Shown here piece by piece: positions 54,705-64,000 of a stretch of DNA of 64,000 bases. Where the stretch lies: contig OU015566.1 of the NCBI GenBank assembly GCA_907165135.1, positions 1,986,501 through 2,050,500 on the forward strand, in the 5' to 3' direction. A model generated the notes under the pieces. It was given only the letters and a program-made list of their open reading frames with translations. It had not been told where the DNA came from and searched no databases. Source of the stretch: Oikopleura dioica. Its lineage: Eukaryota > Chordata > Appendicularia > Copelata > Oikopleuridae. The translations under genes and the position numbers were made by a program. Each line of letters opens with the position of its first letter. Within the stretch, counting starts at the first letter, position 1.

Positions 54705-55582
54705 TTATGAAGATTCTTCGGCAGCACCAAACATCTTTGAAATCATCTGAAAAAAATTTTGACACGAAAAAATGTCTGTTTTTCAACCTGAAAGGAATTT
54801 CCGAAAATGCTGCTGATCAAATTTTCCGTATGAATTCTCGCTTGAGTCAGTGTTCCAACATTCAGCTCGTTCAAGTCATATCCTCGTTTGAGATTTCGCC
54901 GAACGTAGCTGTCGTAGTTTCGCACGACTCTGGTCACGAGGTCGCTGGTGCTGATTCCCTCGGTTCGTTGGGTTGGTAGAAACATATTCAGGCGCTTTGG
55001 GAGATCGTAAGGATCTGGGCCGGAGATCAGGGTGTAGGGGAGGTCGTCGTGGGCGATAAAGTCGATTTGGTACTTGTCGAAAAACTCTAGATTGGATTAG
55101 GTGTTTTAAAAATCATAATTTCTTACCGATGGAATATTCAAATGGAACATCAAAAAGCACTTCGTCGACATATCGGTTGTGCCTGACCGCTTCTACTCTT
55201 TCATCATCAGTATTGACAGTTTGTCCCTTAACTCGATGAATTTCCTTGTTGCTATGAACTCCTGCGATAAGAGTGACGTTTGGGAAGTAGTTTTTCGCTT
55301 GCATCAGCTGTCGCGCGTGGCCAGAATGGAAGACATCGTAAGCGCCATCGGAGTATACTCGGCAGGGAGCGCCGTTTTTCGCTTCTTCCATGGTTACTCG
55401 CTTGTAGTTTTGGGCAAGAGAAGTGCGGTCGAAGTACTTTGCCGGACCGTGTTGAGGAAATTTAACTGAATTTCAGGAAAAATGAAATGAAAGAATGTTC
55501 ATCAAAATAATTTAAGAAAAATCTAATTTTTGAACATACCGACAGATTTCCAGTCGTCATCTTCAAAGCTTCCTCTTTCCAT
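54705..55582 (-). CDS. PCYT1: choline-phosphate cytidylyltransferase, short form
   Basis: Exons 55582-55540, 55465-55127, 55086-54788, 54746-54705 give 240 residues. Catalytic motifs of the cytidylyltransferase family are complete: VYSDGAYDVFHSGH (HSGH at 61-64), FPNVTLIAGVHSN, AVRHNRYVDEV, DFIAHDD and RTEGISTS at 168-175. Residues YKRVTMEEA before it match animal CCT. It makes CDP-choline from CTP and phosphocholine, the regulated step of phosphatidylcholine synthesis. Vertebrate CCT is about 367 residues; here the protein ends about 65 residues after RTEGISTS, so the long amphipathic membrane-sensing helix and phosphorylation tail are largely missing. Regulation by lipid binding may be reduced, or a longer splice form may exist. 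Confidence 0.9.
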
Positions 55583-56048
55583 CTTTCTCTCTTTTTTTCA
55601 AGTTGAACTAAACGGAAATTCTGTTTGACATTCGAACAAGCAAAAATGCGGTCAAAGAAACCGCAAAACAAAATAATTGCTTCATACAATCTAAGATTGG
55701 CGCTCGATCTTACCTGCTTTTCAAAAACAACAAAGTCAACCGAAAACATGCTATTTTGCTTGCGGGATTATCTAAACCGGTGTTATCTTTCGCTTCAAAT
55801 TGCTTATCTTTTAGATCAGATGACTTCAGTACATATTTAAAAAAAAAAAGAAAATTTGTTTTTTCTCTGCGGATTTTTATTCGTAAAAAAGTTGGGCATA
55901 AAACAGTAAAAGTTTGATACGATGTTCAGGCGTAATTTGATGATTTCATCATTTGCTTTTTCGGTTTTCAAGAAATATTTTTGAAAAAAGAGTAAAAATA
56001 GTATAATACCATTTTAAAATAATTTTCAAATATAGGGACCGAAAATTC
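55583..56048. other. intergenic, promoter of the CCT gene
   Basis: A possible non-coding first exon around 55749 with a GTAAGA donor is visible on the minus strand; it does not extend the reading frame. No other gene. Confidence 0.35.
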
Positions 56049-56188
56049 GGGATGGTGTCTGGAACCGACAAAAAAATTTCGACTACTTGGCTGCTGATTG
56101 GCCGGTTTGCTGAATCTAGGCTTCTGATTGGTTGAAAATTTCCACGCAAAATTTGTCGAATATTTTTGTCGGTTCCAGACACCTCCCC
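56049..56188. mobile_element. GGGATGG-type MITE, copy 4
   Basis: Cleanest copy: GGGATGGTGTCTGGAACCGA on the left, TCGGTTCCAGACACCTCCCC on the right, inner GCTGCTGATTGG and GCTTCTGATTGGTTG. Confidence 0.8.
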
Positions 56189-56321
56189 GAAAATTCTTGG
56201 AAAAATTTTCCTAGCCACTATATTATATAGTTTATATTATATAGTCTATATAACTTATTTAACTTAAATAATATAAGGCCTCTTCTATTCTGTTTATAAG
56301 ATTCAAGGTGAGACGTCTCAT

Positions 56322-56791
56322 TCATTTGACCTTGTCTTGTTGGTATTTACTCTTTCCTAAAGTGGCTAATATAAGCGACACGCTTTCTTCAATAAAGTAC
56401 GTGCTCTTTCCTCTAGCTAATTTTGTGATACTTTTCTTGCTGATTTTCATAAGAAAACGTTCATATAAGTTCCCAACACCCCGTTTTGCCATCTTCGCTT
56501 CACTCATTTTCTCCGCCAGGGCTTTTGAAATTTCATCGTACCATAACCAAGTCGCTAGAAAGCCATCGTCCTCTAGAATCGCATTTTTTTCAAGAAAAAA
56601 GTCTCAAAACTTACCAGTTGGAGCCGTTTTGAACCCAAAAGCGCTGGTCATTAGCTCACTCAAGCACTCTAGAATCTCATTTTAGCGTCTTTTTTTACGG
56701 TTTTCAAACCCAAGTCATCACAGCTGTCCAGCGCCTCTCTATCGAACGAAAAAACTGATGCAAAAAGCGCGAAGCAAATAAAAAGTCGCAT
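56322..56791 (-). CDS. small secreted protein, unknown
   Basis: Three exons from 56791 to the stop at 56322. Signal peptide MRLFICFALFASVFS, then DREALDSCDDLGLKTCLSEL with two Cys, TAPTEDDGFLATWLWYDE, and a long basic helical C-terminal half (EKMSEAKMAKRGVGNLYERF, KSITKLARGKST). About 130 residues. Introns about 40 bp. An MAKR site could be processed, but nothing else suggests a peptide hormone. Family unknown. Confidence 0.6.
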
Positions 56792-57099
56792 TCTCGATTC
56801 AATTTTCGCTGTCGTTTTTAATTTTCGACAAATAGGAAACGAAGCGGGTCTTTATAAATCCTTGCGATATAAATTATTTCTTCGATTTTCCATTTTCGTC
56901 ATTAATCATGCATCCTGCTCTGTGGCCTTTCATATCAGATAATTTTGCGTGAAGTGATGGGCTCAGTAGTTTGTACACAAACAAGCGGCCGTTTTATTAC
57001 TTCATTGAGAATTTTTAATAGAGCTAAAAGCCTCAATTGACGCTCTCAACATCACTTTTCCGACAAAGATGATTCTTCGTTTCTCTTTTATTTTCGGGC
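56792..57099. other. intergenic, nothing recognised
   Basis: Promoter side of the preceding gene and 3' side of the next. A TTATAAA-like motif on the minus strand at about 56850. Confidence 0.35.
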
Positions 57100-57564
57100 T
57101 CAGTAAATAACAGTAGAATTATCAGAAAGCTCTGGAAGCTGGTTCGGATCTTGTGGAGTTTGGTTCGATTCTTGGGGCTTCTGGTTCGAAACTTGGGCGA
57201 CTTGGTTCGAAGTTTGCGGAACCTGGTTCGACTCCTGAGGAACCTGGTTGGAGATCTGCTCAGTTTGGTTCGAGATTTGTGGCTCTTGGTTCGAAACTTG
57301 TGGCGTCTGGTTCGAGACCTGGGGGAGCTGGTTCGATTCTTGCGGAGCTTGGTTTGAGACTTGCTCAGTTTGGTTCGAAATCTGCGGCTCTTGGTTCGAA
57401 ACTTGAGGGATCTGATCCGAAACCTGTGGCTTTTGATTCGAAACTTGAGGCGTCTGGTTCGACTCCTGAGGAACCTGGTTCGAAACTTGTTCAGTCTGGT
57501 TCGAAAGTTGAGGAGTCGTGTACAGGGCCAAACTGGTGCCGATAAAAATATTCAAAAGCTTCAT
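57100..57564 (-). CDS. secreted heptapeptide-repeat protein (SNQxPQV)
   Basis: Single exon, 154 residues: signal peptide MKLLNIFIGTSLALY, then about 18 tandem seven-residue units of the type SNQ(T/K/V)PQ(V/E), with variants SNQTEQV, SNQEPQI, SNQVPQE, ending LPELSDNSTVIY. The DNA is a 21-bp minisatellite (TCTGGTTCGAA...). Gln, Asn, Ser and Pro dominate, and there is no Cys. The unit suggests an extended, possibly cross-linkable secreted matrix or adhesive polypeptide. Few N-glycosylation sequons (one NST near the end). The opposite-strand open frames are by-products of the repeat. Confidence 0.75.
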   Translation of the reverse strand: MKLLNIFIGTSLALYTTPQLSNQTEQVSNQVPQESNQTPQVSNQKPQVSDQIPQVSNQEPQISNQTEQVSNQAPQESNQLPQVSNQTPQVSNQEPQISNQTEQISNQVPQESNQVPQTSNQVAQVSNQKPQESNQTPQDPNQLPELSDNSTVIY

Positions 57565-57963
57565 TTTTTCGAGCTTGATTTTTCGAAGATATTTTCGAGT
57601 TCTAATTTTTCACTTTTCGACGCGCTCCTTTTATGCAACACTTTTCGCTGAAGTTTTCACCGCGCGATTAATTTTTTGACGACTTCGCGAAAATGAAAAT
57701 GCCGGAGCCTTTTGGAAAACGGGATTCGACACGGCTTTACGACAAGAACCGGATAAGGACAACTAGGTGAAAAATTGCCAAGTGAAAGATTGTAAAATCA
57801 TGATTGCTCCTAGTAGTTTCCTATGTTTATCAAAACGCGCACTAAGTAAATTTCAAAGCCTGAGTAACTAAATCAAATCAAATGCTCGTGGCTTTTATAA
57901 ACGCCCCGCTGCGAAGTTGATTCTTCATAAATCGAAAGCGTAATTTCTTTTTTTTTGCCAGTC
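57565..57963. other. intergenic between divergent secreted-protein genes
   Basis: Short promoters for both sides; nothing coding recognised. Confidence 0.4.
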
Positions 57964-60443
57964 ATGAAAATTTTGGCAGCTTTGACGCTTTGCGTCTCTG
58001 GGAAGAATTTTAAAAGAGAAGGAGAGGTCTGCCAAAAGCCAGCAGAAAACCTATGGGGAGAGCCTTCTACTGACTGTCTCGGATTTGGAGAAGAATGTCA
58101 GATAACATGGGCGACCCTTTGTTACTCGATAAAACGCTGGCACTTTTGAGTTAGTTACTCAATAAAACGATGGCGCAGCAAAAAAAAATTTAATCGGTAA
58201 AACGATGGCACCCTTGTTAATCGAGGCGCGGCGCTCTCTTGCATGACGTCATCGAGAGGTCAAAAATGTAACAATATAGCCTTGTTAATGTGGGACTCTG
58301 TTGATACGGCCTGGCTTAGTGGAGAACGCATCCGCTCAGTGATCGCTGGGCGCGAGTTCGATCCCACCCCGCTCTTTTTTTTCCCCTTGCGTGCGGTCCC
58401 CATGGTAGTTTTTATTGTAAAAATTGCTACGTAATTCCACCACCAAATGTTCAAAACACCACCAAAATTATTTTTAGTTCCGCCATCGCATTGGTCAGAA
58501 GAGATCTCCAGCAAGAGAGTCCTCGGATGACGTCATTCCAGAGAGCCCCGCGCCTCGATTAACAAGGGTGCCATCGTTTTATCGAGTAAATTTTTTTTCG
58601 CCGCGCCATCGTTTAACGGATTAACAGAGGGCCGCCCGCCACAGTTTTATTGAGTAACAAAGGGTCGCCCATGTTAGATCAGAACCTTGCTGAGCAGGAA
58701 AAAGATTAAGATCATATAAGAAGATTCAAAAAAGCATTCTATTTTGACCTATTTGCTTTTTTTTAAGAATTTATCATTTCTTCTTCGTGACGTTTTCGTC
58801 ATGGTAAATTCATTAAGCGAGTTGAATAAACAATAATTTCCTTGAAGTTTGTTGAGTTGTCTTTTTGTCCTTAGAAAACCAAGGAGCATACCTTTAATTT
58901 ATCTTTTATAAAGTACCAAGCGTATTTGTGGGAGCCGGGAAAAGCTGAGAATCAAAAAGCAACTTGGCCGACCGCACTTGCATACTGTAATAGCATCGGG
59001 ATGGACTTGGCGACTGTGGCAGCCGAAGATGAGTACACCAATCTGAGGGAATATGTCAAGCAATATCACAGATGCATGAAAAAGGGAAATGTCCATACAA
59101 GCAGTAAGTTTGATCAGAAAATGCCCGGAAGAAGTTTTTTTGTTAACATAATGTTAATGTTTTTTAATTGAAAAAAATTATTTTTAGCACGGTGGTATAT
59201 TGGGCTGGCTAGGGATGATGTCAATTCGGAATTCAAGTGGAGATACAATCTTAAGTCGGGGGAACCCGCACAATGCCACTATGAAAATTTCGGGGATGGA
59301 AAAACTTATTGGGGCCCCAACCATCCTCCTGGAAACGCTCCTGGGGAAAGCCAGATGAACTGTGTCTTTATGATCGCTGGAACTGATTTTGATAAGGAAG
59401 AAGCCTTTTTCGCTTCGAGATGTGACTACAATGAAAATTCTGATATCGGATTTGTCTGCCAACGTGAGTTGTTCCAAGAATGATTTTTCAAACGGGCCAT
59501 TTAAGAGAGAAGAACTGAGAGTCAATGCGAAATAACAGAAACCACAACTCAAGTAACACTGACGAGTACCACCGCAGGCGATGGTGGTGGAAATTGCAAG
59601 GTTCCAGATCCGACTCTTTGGGGAAATCCCGCTACAGATTGCTTAGGATTCGGAAAAGAATGTCAAATTGACAAAGATCTTGCTGATCAGGTAAGAGAGT
59701 TTTTTTCTTGTATTGGCCTTGATCGAAAACTTATTTATCTTTTGAAGTACCAAGCTTATACGAGGGAACCGGGAACGCAAGAAAATGAAATGCCTACTTG
59801 GTATACCGCTACTGATTACTGTAACAGTCTTGGCTGGGACTTAGCAACCGTTGCAGATTCAACGGAGTACGATTCTCTTCGGGAGTACGTGATGCAATAT
59901 GAAAGATGCATGAGGAAAGGAATTCCGACTGGAACGAGTCAGATGTTAGTCAATATTCCGGGTATTCAACGTGTTTTTAAGCATTTTGGTACATTGGTCT
60001 GGCACGAGACCACGAAACAGCACCTTTCAAATGGCGATATCATTTGGAATCAGGCGACTCGAAGCACTGCCCCGTTGAAAAATTCGGAGACGGGCGGCCT
60101 TATTGGGGTGAAAATAACCCTCCTGGTTTGAGACATCATTCTTTTTACTGTGAAACCATCAAATTAAGGAAGCTCTGCTGGAGACAAAGAAAGAAGATGC
60201 GTCTACATGCGTGCTGGACATGAGTACGACAAAAACAAAGCTTATTTTGCTTCAAGATGCGATTACAATGAAAATAGTGCGATTGGATTCGTTTGTCAAA
60301 GTACCTTTCAGTATTTTTAAAGGAGGTCTAACGTTATTCTAGAGAAGCGGGTCAAAAGCAGATGCGGAGAAAATAATGGAGGCGGTGGAGCGTCGACAGT
60401 TTTTGTTTCAACCGTCCTTGCCCTTCCTCTCATTCTCCTGTAA
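57964..60443 (+). CDS. two-domain C-type lectin with GPI-type C-terminus
   Basis: Signal peptide MKILAALTLCVSG. Two homologous units each start with a Cys motif (PTDCLGFG.ECQI), followed by a C-type lectin domain: unit 1 at about 58914-59463 (RWYIGLARDD, EFKWRY, NHPPGNAPG, NCVFM, SRCDYNENSDIGFVCQ) and unit 2 at about 59748-60300 (same motifs). A Thr-rich linker with GDGGG joins them. The C-terminus is a Gly/Ser stretch then a hydrophobic tail (STVFVSTVLALPLILL), as in GPI-anchored proteins. The carbohydrate site is not the classic EPN/QPD but NHPPG/NNPPG, so sugar binding is uncertain. A MITE interrupts the first coding exon at 58105-58674, and the next intron begins with GA rather than GT. 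Stops of this gene and the next are 17 bp apart. Confidence 0.8.
58105..58674. mobile_element. TA-target MITE inside a lectin coding exon
   Basis: 570 bp flanked by TA duplications (58103-58104, 58675-58676). Inverted ends are ACATGGGCGACCCTTTGTTA. Inside are further inverted blocks (GATGGCACCCTTGTTAATCG on both sides) and a central tRNA-like region. Excision would restore the codons CQIDQNLAEQ that match unit 2 of the same protein (CQIDKDLADQ). Confidence 0.85.
58306..58374 (+). ncRNA. tRNA-like pol III promoter (A and B boxes) in the MITE
   Basis: TGGCTTAGTGG at 58312-58322 fits box A and GAGTTCGATCC at 58354-58364 fits box B, spaced 31 bp apart as in tRNA genes. The T stem pairs poorly, so it is more like a tRNA-derived SINE head than a working tRNA. 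The T-tract 58376-58382 could end a transcript. Confidence 0.6.
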
Positions 60444-60459
60444 ATTTAATAAAATATTT

Positions 60460-61074
60460 TTATTTGTCGATATTTTCAGTTTTCACAAAAGCTGTTTTAG
60501 TCAAATCGATCTCTCCAATGATTCCACCTCGTCGTCGATTCGGACCTAAGATAATAAGTCGCTGGAAACCGAAAATTCTTACCAAGTCGAAGTCCAATAA
60601 TGTTGTCATCAGCGCTCATTCTCCTACAATCCATCAAAACTTGAGTAGGCGGTCTTGAGCTTTGGAAAGAATCACTTGATTCCCAGTTCATATCATCAAG
60701 CGATTTCTAAAGCAAAAACGATGAGAGCTGCCGTTTCTTCAAGGAGCACTACCTTTTCATCTGTTTGATTTTCCTCCATGATTGCAAGCAGTGCTTGTTG
60801 AAAAGCTGCGGATGGAGCCAGTGTTTTTGTACTAGAAAAAATCTTTTCCAAATCAAATACAAAAAGTGAAACCTAAGAATCGATTCGAGAACTCTAGAGC
60901 TGCCTTTTTCGTCCTTCTTTTCCGTGATCATTTCTCTCGGTCGATTTTCCAGAACAGGAAGTTCTTCAAAATCTGAATACTCATCTGAAAAAGTCAAAAA
61001 TCCAATCCAAGTGTCTCAACACCTGATTCATAACCGTCATTTTCCAAAGTTTGTAAATAAGCGAAAAACTCCAT
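60460..61074 (-). CDS. acidic disordered protein, unknown
   Basis: Starts MEFFAYLQTLENDGYESD at 61074; exons continue in phase to the stop 60460-60462, about 160 residues. Rich in Asp, Glu, Ser and Pro (YSDFEELPVLENRP, NWESSDSFQSSRPPTQV), with a helical piece SAAFQQALLAIMEENQTDEK and a final Arg/Gly stretch RRRGGIIG. Probably nuclear or cytosolic; no domain recognised. Convergent with the lectin gene, 3' ends overlapping. Confidence 0.6.
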
Positions 61075-61452
61075 CAGAAGATTTTTCATTCAATAAAATG
61101 AAAAGGAATATTCTGAGCATGGTGAAAATCTGGCCCGACGCCAGGAAATGATAATGTTACTTTCTTGACGTTATGAAGTGCAAGAAAATTTAGCATAGAG
61201 AAACTTCCGTTTTTTCTTACCTTTTATGACCATGTTTTCTCTCTAAAATGATGACGATAGTCTGAATGAGGGGAAGTCTAGCACACTTAGACCAGAAGCC
61301 AAATAGAAAGTGCTCTTGAATCAAAAGGCATTAACCCGCTAAAGACCGCTAAGCAGTTGGTTTTGGAGCCCAAAAGAACAATTGAAATCAGAACTCAAAA
61401 GAAAGAATTATTTCGCGAAAAAAATCTTGATTTATTTTGATAACAGGAAAGA

Positions 61453-62255
61453 TTACTCCTCGACAATGTTTTCCGTCGTCGATTTGAGCTTCTGGTCGCG
61501 CGTATTGTCAATATCGGATATCCCAACTGTTGTCCGGATAGAGCTGAAATTTGATTAAACCCTTTCCTTCGCAAAATCAACCTGATCGCGACAGATTCAA
61601 AGGCGCTAGAAGATTGCCCCCTTCTGCAGGTGTATCCTCGCATTCTTGGAATTGATTGGCGCATCCGAATCCAGTTTTTCAGCCTCAAAAAGCGAATGCA
61701 ATAATGTCGACAGAAAAACTTACAGAAAGGTGACGAAACAAACGAAGCCGATCACCGAGCAAAGATAAATCAGCAAATCGTACTGGATCAATTGATATCC
61801 GGCGCCGCAGAATTCTAGCTGCTCAAAGTTGATCTTTTGCATTGAGTTTTCAAAGTCAGAAGTGATGTTTCTTTCGTAGACATTTTCCTTCTTCAGATAG
61901 CTGGAGCAAAGACACCCTTCCATGTTCTTGAGAAATGAGTAAGAATCGACTCATGTTGGCTTACCCAGCAGTTTGTGGACGCCATGATGGTACCATCGTT
62001 GAGAAAGTAGCCAGAACAGCAGAATCGAGCGTCGAGAAGAAGTTTGCACTTTTTCGAGAGGTCCTTGTTGTTTTCATTGCCGAGATCATAGGTGATACTG
62101 TGGCACTAAATCCAAGTTCATTTTTGCTTGTTTTAACGGTAAAAGACTCTACCTGTTTACAGTTATGATGACTGCAAATAGTCCTCGCCCCCGTAGACAT
62201 GAAATATCGCGTTCAAACCGACTGTACCGTCCGAATTCTCTTTAACATCTAACAT
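61453..62255 (-). CDS. Cys-rich membrane protein with one C-terminal TM segment
   Basis: Start at 62255 (MLDVKENSDGTVGLN..), exons ending in a stop at 61453-61455. A hydrophilic part with a CC pair and other Cys (KKCKLLLDARFCCSGYFLN, TNCW, GCLCSS, EFCGAG), then a hydrophobic helix DLLIYLCSVIGFVCFVTFL and an acidic tail. The CC-SG plus later Cys followed by a TM segment resembles the large loop and TM4 of a tetraspanin, but TM1-TM3 are not seen upstream. The last junctions need a 31-bp GA-AG intron to reach the stop near the poly(A) signal; otherwise the protein stops after QKGAIF. Uncertain start. Confidence 0.5.
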
Positions 62256-62864
62256 CAAAGGCACTCTCAGTATCTCGTTTATGTATAATTAAGCGTAAGC
62301 AAGTTGTCAAGTTGGATTATTATCTTGTAAATTTCGACTCTGTCTCCATTTTTCGCCAGATATTGTCATCCTTTCTCTGCATTTTTAATTTGTCTGTCTT
62401 TTTCGCTAATATTTCTTAATAAAAAATCATCATGATATTTCTCTTGAGGAAATGTATTTACAGCAAAAAAAGGAAATGGACTCGGAAATGTACAGTTTGA
62501 GGAGTTTTCAACGAACTAGAAGCAAATATGAATATTTTCCCAAGCAATAAGGAGTATTTCCAGAGCAGGGTCTCTTCGTTGATTTCAGGCGGAAAGGCTC
62601 TTCAATTTATGAAAGAGGGAGTGGTCGAGTAAAATGCGCGAATCCCTGTTTTACGGATTTTCACCTCGAACTTAATTTTTCTTTTTGCTTATCTCATTAT
62701 AAAATTTTCCGAAAAAATTTTCGTCCGAATTTTCGTTGAATTCGACTCAAAAAATCGATACAAATTTTGGCTCAAAAAAAATGATTTTTTCGGCTAAAAA
62801 TATTTGAAAAAAGCTTCTAGATGTCGCCCAAAAATTAAGATCAAGGATCAATTCTGTTCATCAA
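62256..62864. other. intergenic, nothing recognised
   Basis: AT-rich, no splice-consistent model, no RNA gene recognised. Confidence 0.35.
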
Positions 62865-64000
62865 TCAAGAATTATTTCTTTCAATCAAAGAAGTACCACT
62901 TTTCAGACACTCGAAGAGTTTTGAGCGGGTTCTTGATAAAACTTGATCTTCGAAACTCTCATTTTTTGGCGAAAAGAAAGGTGTAATCCGTTCCTTAGCG
63001 GGATCTGTAGTGACGATCGAGCTGGTTGTAGTTGTGGTTCGTAGGCCAGTGTGCGAATTTGAGGATTGCGAGGAGCTGCTGCGGTCCGAGAAATCGCCCT
63101 CTTTGACGCTGTGGCTCACGCCGCATAAAATTCCCTGAAAAAAATGATTGAAAACAGCGTCTTTCTAAAAAATTGACCGGATTAAAATATTTTTAGGAAA
63201 GAGAAAAAAAATGTGTTTTTAAGTATATCTCGTTGAGCGCCTTAACGAGGGTCTTGCGCGTCGTTCGATTAATTTGCTGAACCCTTTAGTGAGTTGGTTA
63301 TGAAATTTGTGCGGTCCACTGCCCGGTGCACCGCGGTCACGCAATTAGACCGTTTTTCGACAAAGCGCCGTGAAATCAGCTGAGCCATCTTCCTAAATTA
63401 CCCAAGGAGCTACTTTTTCGTGCAAATTTTTGATATTTTATGTGGTCATTTTCGGAGCTTATTTAATCTGTAAAACGAGTTCGCAAGTCAAACGCGAAAA
63501 TTTCAAAATTTTATTTGAATTCTCAATTATGATAACAATAACTAAAAGCCACTTGAGACAATGGATTTCATCTTTATGGTGTTTTCATTTTCAAAAAATA
63601 CAACATGCGGAACGATAAAGAGTGACTATGACAAACCTCAAGAGAATGGAGAAATTCTTCGCAGGTAAATTCCCATTTTGATTTTGTGGAAAGAGATTCC
63701 AAGCTTTCGCGTTCTTTTCGCTCGGCGCGAAGTTTTTCTGAAAACAAAGAGTCAGAAATAAGTTTTTGTATAAATTTTATTTTTTATTTTATTGAAATAA
63801 AAATTCGATTTTTTATTGGTTGGCGACGATAAAGAGAAATTCTGATTGGTCGAAAGTCATTTCGAAGGCTTTTGATTTTTTCAGAGCTGAAAATGAATTT
63901 TTATTGGCCGAAAATTTTTTCTGAAATTTTTACATACAAAAATGAGATCTAAAGAGACACCTTTGTAATTTTGCGCGAGCTGTTTCTGCAGAATTGCGTT
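62865..64000 (-). CDS. coiled-coil / Ser-rich protein (3' part; runs off right edge)
   Basis: Three exons join in phase: 64000-63961 (edge of window, QKQLAQNYK), 63737-63637 (KLRAERKERESLESLSTKSK, a charged coiled coil) and 63135-62865. The last exon is Ser/Thr-rich (DFSDRSSSSQSSNSHTG, TTTTTSSIVTTDP) and ends KLFECLKSGTSLIERNNS. The 501-bp second intron is long for this genome. No domain recognised; probably cytoplasmic. The 5' end lies outside the window. Confidence 0.6.

Noticed and set aside
57151-57545. plus-strand frames full of Leu-Val-Arg repeats
   Set aside because: Antisense of the heptapeptide-repeat gene; by-product of the 21-bp DNA repeat.
58306-58374. a functional tRNA gene
   Set aside because: A and B boxes fit, but the acceptor and T stems do not pair; more likely a tRNA-derived SINE head in the MITE.

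Overview
The window reads as a very compact animal genome, most consistent with an appendicularian tunicate of the Oikopleura type. This is inferred from sequence alone. Most introns are 35-50 bp, and several coding frames can only be joined through GA-AG or GC-AG introns. Convergent genes nearly touch, stretches of TTAGGG lie inside the sequence, and many genes encode secreted or membrane proteins. I rebuilt gene models by joining exons at splice sites that keep phase and by matching family motifs. No search was run.

Layout. 1-1.8 kb: 5' part of a nuclear receptor. 3.5-6.9 kb: small membrane proteins, including a paralogous pair split by a nested transposon. 7-9.8 kb: complete meprin-like membrane metalloprotease. 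12-14.9 kb: GT31 glycosyltransferase and a coiled-coil protein. 15-18.5 kb: complete 3.4-kb DNA transposon with about 497-bp terminal inverted repeats and a spliced transposase. 19.3-30.6 kb: CUB/mucin/coiled-coil secreted protein, multipass PPxY protein, modular trypsin with a tRNA-Val inside an intron, possible amidated-peptide precursor, CUB protein. 30.7-38.9 kb: claudin-like protein, Cys-rich secreted protein, RING ligase, small coiled-coil protein, second GT31 protein, and a recent templated duplication. 39.4-45.3 kb: second modular trypsin, OST4, PLA2-like protein. 46-53.2 kb: small secreted peptides, a gene interrupted by an 8-bp-TSD MITE, a dynein-stalk-like gene, harmonin-like PDZ scaffold. 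53.5-64 kb: small genes, CTP:phosphocholine cytidylyltransferase, heptapeptide-repeat secreted protein, two-domain C-type lectin with a MITE in its first coding exon, and three further genes.

Functionally the region is rich in extracellular and membrane biology: proteases, CUB and lectin proteins, glycosylation enzymes (two GT31, OST4) and small secreted peptides. There is no operon with one evident shared pathway. Many of the secreted Cys-rich proteins may be epithelial or house products, but that is inference.

The most distinctive content is mobile DNA: at least six short inverted-repeat families (TTAA, TA and 8-bp target sites), several inside introns and two inside coding exons, plus the complete transposon whose transposase carries a D / SDNA / HGK-DG-G-K motif set.
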